A DNA stretch of 64,000 nucleotides from positions 62,001 to 126,000 of the forward strand of contig NZ_AYYT01000001.1 in assembly GCF_001435955.1 (NCBI RefSeq). Reading direction: 5' to 3'. Below, one piece after another: positions 1 through 9,759 of this stretch. Source of the stretch: Ligilactobacillus salivarius DSM 20555 = ATCC 11741 (lineage in GTDB: Bacteria; Bacillota; Bacilli; Lactobacillales; Lactobacillaceae). The position numbers and the translations under genes were made by a program. Within the stretch, counting starts at the first letter, position 1, and each line of letters opens with the position of its first letter. The notes beneath the pieces were generated by a model. That model saw nothing but the letters and a program-made list of their open reading frames with translations, did no database searches and was not told the origin of the DNA.

Positions 1-1517
1 GCATGTTGTAACTTAGCGGCTTTTTCTAAATCGTAATTATTTTCAGCTTCTTCTAATTGGTGACGAGCTTTATCTAATTCAGATTTCTTATCAGATACTT
101 TTTGGATGTCTAGCTTTTCATCTTCCCAACGTTGACGAAGTTTATTAGCTTTTTCACGTAAATTGGATAATTCGGCTTGTAACTCCTCTAAACGTTTCTT
201 AGATGCAGCATCTGTCTCTTTCTTCAAAGCAGCTTCTTCAACTTCTTCACGCATTAACTCGCGAGTTACTTGATCTAATTCATTAGGAACAGAATTCATT
301 TCTACACGTATTTCAGCACAAGCCTCATCAATTAAATCAAGGGCTTTATCTGGTAAGAATCTATCCGTAATATAGCGATTGGATAAAGTTGCTGCTGCTA
401 CTAAAGCATTATCATGAATACGAACTCCGTGATGAATTTCATAACGTTCTTTTAAACCACGCAAAATTGAAATGGTATCTTCAACAGTTGGCTCTTTAAC
501 AAGTACTTTTTGGAAACGTCTTTCAAGAGCTTTATCTTTTTCAATGTATTCTCGATACTCATCTAAAGTAGTGGCACCAATTAAATGTAATTCGCCTCTA
601 GCTAACATTGGCTTCAATAAGTTTCCAGCATCCATCGAACCTTCAGTCTTACCTGCTCCAACTATATTATGAATTTCATCAATGAAAAGTAGGATCTTTC
701 CTTCGCTTTTCTTCACTTCTTTTAATACATTCTTTAATCGTTCTTCAAATTCTCCACGATATTTAGCTCCAGCAATTAAGGAACCCATGTCCAAAGAAAT
801 TATAGTCTTATCTTTTAAGTTATCTGGAACGTCATTTCGAACAATTCTCTGTGCTAACCCTTCAACAATGGCAGTTTTACCAACACCAGGTTCACCTATC
901 AAAACTGGATTATTCTTAGCTTTTCTTGATAAAATTCGAATAACATCGCGAATTTCTTCATCACGTCCAATAATAGGATCTTGATTACCATTTCTAACTT
1001 CTTTGTTTAAATTTACTCCGTACTTTTCAAGTGATTTATAGCCTTTTTCCTGATCTTGACTTGTCACTCTTTCTCCTCCTCGATAATCAGCTACAATTTT
1101 GCCTAACTGATCTTTTGTTAATCCAGTTTGCTTTAAATATTCTGTTAGAGGATTATACTCTAATTCCATTAAAGCTAACATTAAGGTATCTACAGACACA
1201 TAAGTATCTTGATTGCCTTTAGCTATTTCTTGTGCTTTTTGCAATAATGAAAAAAGTTGCTGACTTATTGATTGTCCATATTGAACATTACCACCTTCAA
1301 CAACACTAACTTTATCTAATTCGCCATCAATAAAGTTTTCGAAGGCCTGTATGTCTAAACCTGCTTTTTTATAAATCTCGGCAGCTATTTCTCCAGGTTG
1401 GACTAACACTTTAAATAATTCATTAATTCCAATTTCTTGATGCTTTCGATTAATTGCTACCTTTTGCGCTTCTGCCAAACTTTTTTGAACTTCAGTTGTA
1501 TAATTTTCGTTATCCAT
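1..1517 (-). CDS. clpB: ATP-dependent disaggregase ClpB, N-terminal part (runs off the window)
   Basis: About 505 N-terminal residues of a ClpB/Hsp100 chaperone, which resolubilises aggregated protein in the cytosol together with DnaK. In order: a Clp-N double repeat (about 1-150), the first AAA+ domain with Walker A GEPGVGKT near residue 207 and Walker B LFIDEIHN near 276, then the start of the long middle coiled coil that separates ClpB from ClpC and ClpE. No stop codon is reached, so the second AAA+ domain lies beyond base 1. The ATG at 1517 is preceded by AAGGA. A CtsR-type operator sits just upstream, which fits heat-shock control. It is separated from mnmA by a terminator and is a separate transcription unit. 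Confidence 0.95.
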   Translation of the reverse strand, partial: MDNENYTTEVQKSLAEAQKVAINRKHQEIGINELFKVLVQPGEIAAEIYKKAGLDIQAFENFIDGELDKVSVVEGGNVQYGQSISQQLFSLLQKAQEIAKGNQDTYVSVDTLMLALMELEYNPLTEYLKQTGLTKDQLGKIVADYRGGERVTSQDQEKGYKSLEKYGVNLNKEVRNGNQDPIIGRDEEIRDVIRILSRKAKNNPVLIGEPGVGKTAIVEGLAQRIVRNDVPDNLKDKTIISLDMGSLIAGAKYRGEFEERLKNVLKEVKKSEGKILLFIDEIHNIVGAGKTEGSMDAGNLLKPMLARGELHLIGATTLDEYREYIEKDKALERRFQKVLVKEPTVEDTISILRGLKERYEIHHGVRIHDNALVAAATLSNRYITDRFLPDKALDLIDEACAEIRVEMNSVPNELDQVTRELMREEVEEAALKKETDAASKKRLEELQAELSNLREKANKLRQRWEDEKLDIQKVSDKKSELDKARHQLEEAENNYDLEKAAKLQH

Positions 1518-1552
1518 ACTTATCAGTCCTTATAATATATTTCATCTCCTAT

Positions 1553-1581
1553 ATTATATCATCTTTTTTAAACTTTGACTA
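1553..1581 (-). promoter_or_regulatory. clpB promoter
   Basis: On the minus strand a perfect TATAAT -10 (1558-1553) lies 17 bases downstream of TAGTCA (1581-1576) as a weak -35. The -35 lies inside the CtsR operator, so a bound repressor would block polymerase. The hexamers are read directly; promoter function is inferred. Confidence 0.6.
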
Positions 1582-1590
1582 AGTTTGACC
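1574..1590 (-). promoter_or_regulatory. CtsR operator upstream of clpB
   Basis: The minus strand reads GGTCAAA-CTT-AGTCAAA, two direct heptads RGTCAAA separated by 3 bases. This matches the known CtsR binding consensus in low-GC Gram-positives. CtsR represses clp genes until heat inactivates it. The site covers the -35 of the clpB promoter. Confidence 0.85.
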
Positions 1591-1600
1591 TTTTATTTAA

Positions 1601-1636
1601 AAATAAAGAGGATCACTTAATAGCAATCCTCTTTAT
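1601..1636 (-). terminator. Intrinsic terminator after mnmA
   Basis: Inverted repeat with AAAGAGGAT / ATCCTCTTT arms, just past the mnmA stop and followed on the minus strand by a T-rich run. Confidence 0.8.
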
Positions 1637-1641
1637 CAAAA

Positions 1642-2775
<1,134 letters not shown>

Positions 2776-2881
2776 TCACCATCATTTCAATATATTCTGA
2801 ATTTCACGATTTGAAGGTCGTTTTTGTTCAGTAAGCTACATTATAGCTATTATTACCATTAATATCAAGCATAAATACATC

Positions 2882-3223
2882 CTAAACTTCTTCTAGGATT
2901 TTCCTTTCCTTTAAATCATTAATGATAAATTCTAATTGTTCAATATTACCTTGGTTGTCATTACCTTTAAAAATATTTACTTCGCGCATTCCATTAGCTG
3001 TTAAAGTAACCATCTTAAAGTTCTTCATGTCAGCTTGAATTGCGACTTTTAATTTATATCCTTGATTGAAAGGAGAATATGGATCTAATGAACGTTCTAA
3101 TTGAAATTTACCACCCTTAGACTCTATAAAGCCTGCATCGCGTAGTGGAAATCTCTTAACATTAGTAGAAAGTTTGTATGTCTTTGTATCTCCTAATATT
3201 TTTGCTGTTGTGCCATATGCCAT
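2882..3223 (-). CDS. DUF1831 family protein
   Basis: 113 residues matching the DUF1831 family, which I know only from Lactobacillales and always between a NifS-like desulfurase and mnmA. Mixed alpha/beta; no signal peptide or membrane segment; several charged and aromatic residues in the middle (FPLRDAGF, KMVTLTANG). It starts 12 bases after the desulfurase stop, so it belongs to that operon. A helper role in tRNA thiolation follows from context only. The biochemical function is unknown. Confidence 0.85.
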   Translation of the reverse strand: MAYGTTAKILGDTKTYKLSTNVKRFPLRDAGFIESKGGKFQLERSLDPYSPFNQGYKLKVAIQADMKNFKMVTLTANGMREVNIFKGNDNQGNIEQLEFIINDLKERKILEEV

Positions 3224-3235
3224 AATAAATCCCCT

Positions 3236-4378
3236 CTATTTCTTAACAATTTTTACTAACGTCTTAATCAAGTAATCAATGTCCTCACTAGTATTATTGA
3301 TTCCAAAACTAAAACGTAAGGATTCAGCAACTCTTGGACTATCTTCACCATACATTGCTGCCAAAACATGAGAAGGTTCCAATGAGCCAGCTGTACATGC
3401 TGAACCAGCAGCTGCTGAAATCCCACTTAAATCAAGGTTAGTTAGTAAACTATCACTAGCAAAGCCTTTAAACCAGATACTAATAATTTGAGGTAATTGA
3501 TTTTCTTCAAGATGCCCATTAATCTCAAAGTCAATTCCATTTTCCTTTAATCCATCCACCAATTGATGTTTAAAAGATAAGTATTTTTGGCGATGTTCTT
3601 CTTTTACTTCTGCTGGTAATAAACTAACAGCTTCTGCAAAACCTGTAATTGCTGGTACATTCTCAGTTCCTGCACGACGCTTTAATTCTTGATCGCCACC
3701 TTTGATTAAGGATGGGAAATTAATTCCATCTCTGCGATATAGAAATCCTAACATTTTAGGGCCATTCAATTTATGTGCAGACACTGATAATAAATCAACT
3801 TTTAAATCTTGAACATCTATATCAAGTGCACCATAAGTTTGAACTGAATCTGTATGGAACCAAGCATTAGTTGGGGCTACAATTTCACCTATTTCTTTAA
3901 TAGGGAGATGACTTCCAACTTCATTATTTCCCATCATAATAGATACTAAAATTGTATCTGATCTAATAGCTTGTTTTAGATCATCTAAATTAATTTGACC
4001 ATACTCATCAACTGGAAGATAAGTAACTTCAAAGCCTTCTTGTTCTAAATATGCCATTGGTTTTAGAACTGCTTCATGTTCAATTGCTGTAGTAATCAAA
4101 TGACGACCTTCATTTTTTCTAGCCATCGCTGTTTGGATAATAGCAGTGTTGTCACTTTCTGTACCGCCACTAGTAAATACAATTTCATTGTCATTTTTAG
4201 CGTTAATCGACTCAGCTATTACGTGACGACTATTATCTAAGATAGCACGTGCTTGACGACCATAATAATTTACGGCAGAAGCGTTGCCGAAAGTATTGGT
4301 CATAGTTTCAGTCATCTTCTCAATAACTTTTGTAGCCATTGGAGTTGTGCCTGCATTATCTAAGTAAATATACTTCAA
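3236..4378 (-). CDS. Cysteine desulfurase, NifS/IscS class
   Basis: PLP enzyme that removes sulfur from cysteine as enzyme-bound persulfide. Visible marks: N-terminal YLDNAGTTP, the PLP lysine in SVSAHKLNGPKM (about 200) and the catalytic cysteine in the flexible loop AAAGSACTAGS (about 325). The frame is open to a GTG at 4387, but AAGGTGAG sits five bases before a TTG at 4378, the better start (380 residues). Its position before DUF1831 and mnmA makes it the dedicated sulfur donor for tRNA 2-thiolation rather than a general Fe-S enzyme; that assignment is inferred. Confidence 0.93.
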   Translation of the reverse strand: MKYIYLDNAGTTPMATKVIEKMTETMTNTFGNASAVNYYGRQARAILDNSRHVIAESINAKNDNEIVFTSGGTESDNTAIIQTAMARKNEGRHLITTAIEHEAVLKPMAYLEQEGFEVTYLPVDEYGQINLDDLKQAIRSDTILVSIMMGNNEVGSHLPIKEIGEIVAPTNAWFHTDSVQTYGALDIDVQDLKVDLLSVSAHKLNGPKMLGFLYRRDGINFPSLIKGGDQELKRRAGTENVPAITGFAEAVSLLPAEVKEEHRQKYLSFKHQLVDGLKENGIDFEINGHLEENQLPQIISIWFKGFASDSLLTNLDLSGISAAAGSACTAGSLEPSHVLAAMYGEDSPRVAESLRFSFGINNTSEDIDYLIKTLVKIVKK

Positions 4379-4393
4379 CTTTCTCACCTTACA

Positions 4394-5080
4394 TTATTTT
4401 TTTAAAAAGTTTAAAATCATATTTGCTGACTTTTTACCAGCTTCTATGATAAATTCATCAAAGCTTTGCCCAGCATCTTCATCGCCAACATCAGACATCG
4501 CACGAATAATTAAGAATGGTACTGAGAATTGATAAGCAACCTGAGCGATTGCTGCTCCTTCCATTTCACAAGACAAAGCTTCCGGATAAATTTCTTTAAT
4601 TGCTGTAATTTTTTCGCTAGAAGATACAAATTGATCACCAGTAACAATTAAACCTTCTTTAGCCACCAAATTAGATTCTTTGGCTGCTTTAGATATTGCT
4701 TCTAATAAATCTTTATCTGCAGTATAAATTTGAGGTTGTTGTGGTAATTGTCCTGGTTTATAACCAAAAGCAGTTGCATCTGCATCATGATAAGCAGCAC
4801 CTGTAGAAAGAACTACATCACCAACATGTAATCCTTCGCCAATACCACCAGCAGAACCAGAATTGATAACAGCATCTACTTTATAATTAGCAATTAACAA
4901 ACCAGTTGTCACACCAGCTTGAACCTTACCAATTCCGGAGCGAGTAAGTACTACTTCTTTTCCGTTGATCGTACCACTGTAAAAATCAATTCCACCAATT
5001 GTATCTTGTTTTTTATCTTCTAATTGTGCCACTAAAGATTTTATTTCTTCTTCCATTGCACAAATTATTCCATACTTCAT
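4394..5080 (-). CDS. mtnN: 5'-methylthioadenosine/S-adenosylhomocysteine nucleosidase
   Basis: 228 residues, the family length. Hydrolyses the glycosidic bond of methylthioadenosine and S-adenosylhomocysteine, clearing inhibitors of SAM enzymes and feeding AI-2 formation where luxS is present. It starts MKYGIICAMEEE, with the catalytic glutamate region near 12. It has the phosphorylase-fold NSGSAGG stretch, the nucleoside-binding SCEMEGAAIAQ (about 172) and MSDVGDED with the catalytic aspartate. It sits in the same run of short-gap genes as the desulfurase and NUDIX genes. Confidence 0.96.
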   Translation of the reverse strand: MKYGIICAMEEEIKSLVAQLEDKKQDTIGGIDFYSGTINGKEVVLTRSGIGKVQAGVTTGLLIANYKVDAVINSGSAGGIGEGLHVGDVVLSTGAAYHDADATAFGYKPGQLPQQPQIYTADKDLLEAISKAAKESNLVAKEGLIVTGDQFVSSSEKITAIKEIYPEALSCEMEGAAIAQVAYQFSVPFLIIRAMSDVGDEDAGQSFDEFIIEAGKKSANMILNFLKK

Positions 5081-5100
5081 TAAAAAAATTCATTCCTTTA

Positions 5101-5322
5101 CTAAAAATTAACGAAAAACATTATCAAGTATACTATAATAATTGCCAAAATTAACCCCGCAATTATCATATTTAGTCTTGCTTTTAATCGGTTTTTCTTA
5201 TAATTTTCTTCATTTGATTCGCGTAGTTTCCTAGAACCTGTTCGACTTAGACCTTCTAATTCAGAATCTTCCCGAACATCATCTACTTTATTACTACGCC
5301 TTAATTGTGGCTTTTCGTCCAT
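5101..5322 (-). CDS. Small single-pass membrane protein, unknown function
   Basis: 73 residues. The first 48 are strongly charged (Lys, Arg, Glu, Asn) and would lie in the cytosol. One hydrophobic helix follows at about 50-71 and ends the protein. An AGAGGTGG ribosome binding site precedes the ATG. It sits 9 bases after the NUDIX gene and 20 before mtnN. I recognise no family; genes of this size and layout are common between these two neighbours in lactobacilli. Confidence 0.75.
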   Translation of the reverse strand: MDEKPQLRRSNKVDDVREDSELEGLSRTGSRKLRESNEENYKKNRLKARLNMIIAGLILAIIIVYLIMFFVNF

Positions 5323-5331
5323 TTTCCACCT

Positions 5332-5868
5332 CTATTGCATTAATTTCCAGTACATAACTGCAATTAATGTTTTACTGTCACAGATTAAGCCTTTCGCAAT
5401 TGCTTGTTCTACTTCAGGTAGTGATAATTCTACTAATTCAAGAAATTCATCACTATCTTGTGGTAGTTCATCCTTAACTGGTTTTAGATTTACAGCATGA
5501 TACATGTACATCTTTTCATCTGCAAAACCTGGCGATGTATAGAAAGTATTGATAAATTCTAGTTTATCAGCTTCAAAGCGGGTTTCTTCATTTAATTCTC
5601 TAACTGCCGTTACATTTGGATCCTCACCAGGTTCTATTTTACCAGCAGGTACTTCCAGAGTTACCTGGCCTAAAGGTGCTCGCCATTGTTTGATGAATAC
5701 CATTTTATTTTCGTCAGTAATTGCAATAATAGCAACCGCACCTTGATGACGGATAATTTCTCGTTTGGCTTCTTTACCATTTGGAAGTTCTATCGTTTCA
5801 ATATCTAAATCAATTATTTTACCATCAAAAACATGTTCTACTTTTTTTACTTTTTCTTCAAATTCCAT
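5332..5868 (-). CDS. nudF: NUDIX hydrolase, ADP-ribose pyrophosphatase type
   Basis: 178 residues. The NUDIX box runs from about 78 to 100, with G at its start and REL.EE in the middle (ELNEETRFEA), preceded by EVPAGKIEPGE, the form typical of ADP-ribose pyrophosphatases. These enzymes cleave ADP-ribose to AMP and ribose-5-phosphate. An AAGGAAAA site precedes the ATG, and dapF stops 12 bases upstream, so the genes are probably cotranscribed. Substrate is inferred from subfamily resemblance only. Confidence 0.9.
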   Translation of the reverse strand: MEFEEKVKKVEHVFDGKIIDLDIETIELPNGKEAKREIIRHQGAVAIIAITDENKMVFIKQWRAPLGQVTLEVPAGKIEPGEDPNVTAVRELNEETRFEADKLEFINTFYTSPGFADEKMYMYHAVNLKPVKDELPQDSDEFLELVELSLPEVEQAIAKGLICDSKTLIAVMYWKLMQ

Positions 5869-5879
5869 AATTTTTCCTT

Positions 5880-6857
5880 CTATCTGTGAAGTTGAGCAAT
5901 AAATGCTTCATAAGCCGCTTGCTCACCAGTTTCATTCCATGTGAAATTATCAAAGTTACCATTGATTGCATCTGCTTGAGAAATATTAACCTTAGCCACT
6001 TCTGTCGCATTACCAATCAATGACATCCAATAGTCACCATTTTCACGTTTGTGAACCATTGTTCTTACCATACCACCAGGATTAATAACTGTAATCAACT
6101 TTTCAAAGTCAATTTGGTCAGAATGTAGTAGGACGTACATCAAACTTGAAGCTGACATCGCCGTACCACACGCATTTGTGAAACCTACCCCACGTTCGAA
6201 TGTACGAACAAAGATCTTACCTGGTTCTAGAATTTCAACAAAACTTACATTTACGCCATCAGGGAAAATTGGATTATTTCCGTTATTTAAATAACTAGCA
6301 ATTCTTCCTAATTCTTCACCCATCAATGTTTCATGATCAACAAATGCAATCAAATGTGGATTAGGAACTGCTACTGCAGAAAATTTAATTGCTTTTGATA
6401 ACTCTGGAATATAATCATCAATTAATTTTTCTTTACCTACGTGCATTAGTAAATCTTGTGCATCGAAACTAACTGGGGAAATTTCCGCATCAAATGCTGG
6501 AACCTTTTCTGCTAGTTTATCAGCTTTCTTCACTTCAAGATCAGCATGCATCGTTTGAATTTTAAATTCTGCTAAATTTTTCTTTTCGCTTAAGTAGCGA
6601 GCAACAGTTCTAATACCATTTCCACACATACTTGCTTCACTACCATCAGCATTTATAACACGCATTCTGCCATCTGTGCCTTCATGACCAGCTTGGACAT
6701 ATAAGACACCGTCAGCACCACCATGTAATCCTGTATCGCGATCACAAACCTTTTGTGCTAATTGGATAAGTTCTTCTTCTGTTAAAGGCTCTTCAAGATT
6801 ATCTTCATCAAGAATGAAAAAATCATTACCAGAACCATGTACTTTAAGCATTTCCAT
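5880..6857 (-). CDS. dapF: Diaminopimelate epimerase
   Basis: 325 residues. Converts LL- to meso-diaminopimelate for lysine and for mDAP-type peptidoglycan. Both catalytic cysteines are visible, in MCGNGIR and in NACGTAMSAS, on the two mirrored lobes. An ATG at 6872 overlaps the Shine-Dalgarno GGAGG itself; the next in-frame ATG (6857), with GGAGG at normal distance, is the better start and gives the usual MEMLKVHGSGNDF opening. No other dap genes are in the window. The final 20 or so residues are a little longer than in many homologues. Confidence 0.95.
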   Translation of the reverse strand: MEMLKVHGSGNDFFILDEDNLEEPLTEEELIQLAQKVCDRDTGLHGGADGVLYVQAGHEGTDGRMRVINADGSEASMCGNGIRTVARYLSEKKNLAEFKIQTMHADLEVKKADKLAEKVPAFDAEISPVSFDAQDLLMHVGKEKLIDDYIPELSKAIKFSAVAVPNPHLIAFVDHETLMGEELGRIASYLNNGNNPIFPDGVNVSFVEILEPGKIFVRTFERGVGFTNACGTAMSASSLMYVLLHSDQIDFEKLITVINPGGMVRTMVHKRENGDYWMSLIGNATEVAKVNISQADAINGNFDNFTWNETGEQAAYEAFIAQLHR

Positions 6858-6922
6858 TCTACTTTCCTCCATAAAATGTGCATTTTAAGTTTATCATACC
6901 AGACTTTACGTTAATTTGCGAA

Positions 6923-6964
6923 AGAAAAACCATCTATTATTAGTTTGAAACTAACTATAGACGG
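6923..6964 (-). terminator. Intrinsic terminator after the NhaC-type transporter
   Basis: Long imperfect hairpin (CCGTCTATAGTTAGTTT with its complement) followed on the minus strand by TTTTTC. It lies between the transporter stop and dapF. Confidence 0.75.
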
Positions 6965-6983
6965 CTATCAGAATTATATAAAA

Positions 6984-8351
6984 TTAATTTTCTTTCTTCA
7001 TCTTTAAACCAATTCCAGTATATCCACTAATTACTGAAAGAATTGGTGATAGTAATGCAAATAAAGTAAACGGTAAAAATTCTAGTACTGGAACACCTAA
7101 GGTTGAGGCTGCAAAAGATCCTGCAACACCCCAAGGAATAAGGTAGTTGATTACACTACCACCATCTTCCAAGACACGTCCAAGTGCTAATGGGGCTAAA
7201 CCTACCCTATCAAATGCATCCTTGAATGCTCTACCTGGAAGAATAACAGATAAGTATTGTTCCCCAACAAAAAGATTTATTCCAATTCCTGCAAAGATAG
7301 TACTTAGAACCAATTTCCCTGGTCTATTTAATCTTTGAATTAGTGGTTCCATCGCAGTTTGAATGATTCCTAATTCCATTAGTAAACCACCAAGTGCTAA
7401 TGTTGTTATAATCAAAGAAACAGTTCCCATCATATTAGAGATTCCACCTCTAGTCAGCAATGCATTTACTGCTTCATTCTTAGTATGAGCTACATATCCT
7501 GTTTCCATTAAAGCAGCTAAACCTTTTAGTGAGATATGAGGATCATTTACTAAAATAATTCCGGTTGAAACAGCAATATTTATAAATAAAGTTGGAATTG
7601 CTGGGATTTTAAACCATGCACATAAAAACATTAAGATTACAGGGATAGCAGCAACCCATGAAATTGAGAAGTTTTGACTAAGAATTTTCATAGTTGCATC
7701 TATTTTAGCAAAGTCAGGTTCTGTTTTTCCTTGACCAATAAATACAAAAACTACTAAAGAAATTAATAAAGCTGGAATCGTAGTCCACATTAAATTTTTG
7801 ATATGAGCAAATAAATCTGTTCCAGAAATTGCTGAAGCTAAGTTAGTTGAGTCAGATAATGGCGATGTCTTATCACCGAATATCGCACCAGATAAAATTG
7901 CTCCTGCAACTAATGCTGGGTTCATGTTCATTGTGATTCCCATTCCAAAAAGAGCAATTCCAATTGTAGAAATCGTTGTAAACCCACTCCCAATTGAAGC
8001 ACCAACTAAAGCACATACAAGAAAAACAGAAGGCACAAAGAACTTAACGCTTATTAATTTAAAACCAACAACCATTAATGCTGGGATAATTCCTGCTTTA
8101 ATCCACACAGCTATTAGGATCCCAATTAGTATAAAGATAAAGATTGGGATTAATGCAGTACTGATGCCTTCTTTAATTCCTTTGTGAATTTTTTCCCAGT
8201 CAGCACCATGTAGTTTAGCGATTAAAATTAAAATTGCAATAACTGTTAATACAGGAGTTTCTGGAGATAGGCCTTGATTTACTCCACCTGCTAAAATAAT
8301 TAGTAATAATAGTAAAATTCCTACTGACTCTTTTAAACTAAATTTTTTCAT
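6984..8351 (-). CDS. nhaC: NhaC-family Na+/H+ antiporter-like transporter, possible tyrosine transporter
   Basis: 455 residues with about 11 hydrophobic segments. It has NhaC-family marks including GASIGSGFTTISTIGIALFG (about 120-140) and GDKTSPLSDSTNLAS (about 160). The family exchanges Na+ for H+, and some members exchange organic substrates. An upstream T-box with a probable tyrosine (UAC) specifier suggests amino-acid transport. The ATG at 8366 lies on the Shine-Dalgarno sequence; the ATG at 8351, eight bases after GGAGG, is the likely start. Monocistronic between T-box and terminator. Substrate is inferred from regulation, not from binding-site residues. Confidence 0.85.
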   Translation of the reverse strand: MKKFSLKESVGILLLLLIILAGGVNQGLSPETPVLTVIAILILIAKLHGADWEKIHKGIKEGISTALIPIFIFILIGILIAVWIKAGIIPALMVVGFKLISVKFFVPSVFLVCALVGASIGSGFTTISTIGIALFGMGITMNMNPALVAGAILSGAIFGDKTSPLSDSTNLASAISGTDLFAHIKNLMWTTIPALLISLVVFVFIGQGKTEPDFAKIDATMKILSQNFSISWVAAIPVILMFLCAWFKIPAIPTLFINIAVSTGIILVNDPHISLKGLAALMETGYVAHTKNEAVNALLTRGGISNMMGTVSLIITTLALGGLLMELGIIQTAMEPLIQRLNRPGKLVLSTIFAGIGINLFVGEQYLSVILPGRAFKDAFDRVGLAPLALGRVLEDGGSVINYLIPWGVAGSFAASTLGVPVLEFLPFTLFALLSPILSVISGYTGIGLKMKKEN

Positions 8352-8454
8352 TTTACATTCCTCCATTAGTAACTAAATTAAATTATTAATCTAGCTTCCA
8401 ATATCGGATAATGCCTCCGCAATTTTTGTTGCCCATTTCGATCAATCCTTCCAT

Positions 8455-8692
8455 AAAAAAATCCCAGTCATACAATAATGTATAACTGGGACGATCTAAA
8501 TAACCGTGGTACCACCCACATTGAACTGTTAAAGTTCCACTCCATGTAGGCAATAACGGTCCTACTAACCGAACTTATATGTATTTCGAACATTTAATCC
8601 TGACTAATTCGCATCACCCATTAGCTTTCTGACACCCAGATTAAAGTCTAATTAAATCATTAATAAGATAAAGTTAGTTTAACATAGATAAA
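8455..8692 (-). promoter_or_regulatory. T-box riboswitch upstream of the NhaC-type transporter, probable Tyr (UAC) specifier
   Basis: The minus strand holds the T-box core GGGTGGTACCACGG (8518-8504) and then a terminator hairpin with CCCAGTTATAC arms and a T7 run. Stem I has an AG-bulge/GGTGATG distal loop near 8615-8610. Counting from that loop as in the Phe and Asp/His leaders of this window puts the specifier at UAC (8583-8581), a tyrosine codon. Uncharged tRNA would stabilise the antiterminator and switch the transporter on. The T-box is certain; the codon is inferred from spacing. Confidence 0.9.
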
Positions 8693-8703
8693 TTTCTTGT
8701 CAA
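8676..8703 (-). promoter_or_regulatory. Promoter of the T-box/transporter unit
   Basis: Consensus TTGACA (8703-8698), 16-base spacer, TAAACT (8681-8676), just upstream of Stem I of the T-box leader. Confidence 0.6.
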
Positions 8704-8710
8704 ATATTTT

Positions 8711-9628
8711 TTAAATAAAATCATTCTTTTTCAAGTAGAGATATAATCCACCCATCAATAAAAAGTTAACGAAAACTACTAAAATCCAGTCAAATCCGTT
8801 GTTTAAAATTGGTAATTTAACGTTCATTCCAAAGAAACCTGTAATAATGGTTGGAATAGTTAAAATCAAGGACCACACTGTTAAGAACTTCATTGTATCG
8901 TTCAAGTTATTATTCAAGATATTATTTGATGTCTTAGAAATTTTTTCTGTCACTTCATTAGAAATTTCAACCGTTCTTGAGGCCTGCTCAGCTTCAATCA
9001 AAACATCATCTAATCTTTCTTGAGCTGACTTAGTAATTTGCCAAGACATCGGTGTGTTCTTCAAATCTTCTAACATCATCAAATTAGTTCTAGCACTACT
9101 TGAAACAAAAACTAAACTTCTTTCCATTTGTGCTAATTCCAATAAATCTTTATTTTTAATTTTAGTATTCAATCTTCTATCTAACTCATTTAATTGATGA
9201 TTTAATTGTGTTAGAGCTCGTTGGAAATATTGAGTTACATGAAGTAAGAATAGCATGATAAATTCCGTAGCATCTTGTGCTTCATGAGCGCGTTCTTCTT
9301 TAAACTCTTCAAATATATCCTCAGTAGCATTAGTGTGAAAAGTATATACTGTAGTTCCTTGTAATAGAAAAATTAGAGGACGAGTCGTAAAATGATCAGA
9401 TTTTTCTTCTGGCCAAACAGGAACATCGTATACTATTAATTCACTATGAGTTAAGCTATCGTGATCATAGTGAGGACGTTCGTTTCTATCGGCAACATAT
9501 GAAATAATAGTCGGCGTAAAATGAAACCTTTTCTTCAATTTTATAATATCATTATCATCAATATTTTTAATATCGTACCAACTATAATTTAATGGTGACT
9601 TTCCATTTATTTCTTGACGCGTTATCAT
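8711..9628 (-). CDS. corA: CorA-family magnesium/divalent cation channel
   Basis: 305 residues. Long soluble, helix-rich N-terminal part (about 1-240), then two C-terminal membrane helices. The family signature GMN is at the end of the first helix (FFGMNVK, about 269). CorA pentamers carry Mg2+ (or Co2+) across the membrane. The acidic loop between the helices is short here (LPILNNGFDW). A GGTGAGAG site precedes the ATG. No terminator is evident before the next T-box leader, which has its own promoter. Confidence 0.93.
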   Translation of the reverse strand: MITRQEINGKSPLNYSWYDIKNIDDNDIIKLKKRFHFTPTIISYVADRNERPHYDHDSLTHSELIVYDVPVWPEEKSDHFTTRPLIFLLQGTTVYTFHTNATEDIFEEFKEERAHEAQDATEFIMLFLLHVTQYFQRALTQLNHQLNELDRRLNTKIKNKDLLELAQMERSLVFVSSSARTNLMMLEDLKNTPMSWQITKSAQERLDDVLIEAEQASRTVEISNEVTEKISKTSNNILNNNLNDTMKFLTVWSLILTIPTIITGFFGMNVKLPILNNGFDWILVVFVNFLLMGGLYLYLKKNDFI

Positions 9629-9711
9629 TCTCTCACCTCATCTTTTTATATATCTAAATACCATACTTGATAATATTACCTTACTATTATGTTTACTACA
9701 AGTAATTATTG

Positions 9712-9752
9712 AAAAAAGAGTATGAATCTGAACATCGTCAAATTCATACTCT
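9712..9752 (-). terminator. Intrinsic terminator after aspS
   Basis: Hairpin with 12-base arms AAGAGTATGAAT / ATTCATACTCTT followed on the minus strand by a T6 run. Confidence 0.9.
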
Positions 9753-9759
9753 TAATTAA

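Noticed and set aside
472-1222. Plus-strand open frames at 472-672, 682-984 and 1031-1222
   Set aside because: They lie opposite clpB, have no ribosome binding sites and their translations look like antisense of ClpB codons.
8386-8454. A 22-codon frame (MEGLIEMGNKNCGG...) between the T-box terminator and the transporter
   Set aside because: No clear ribosome binding site and no family match; its ATG sits in the terminator T run. Probably chance.
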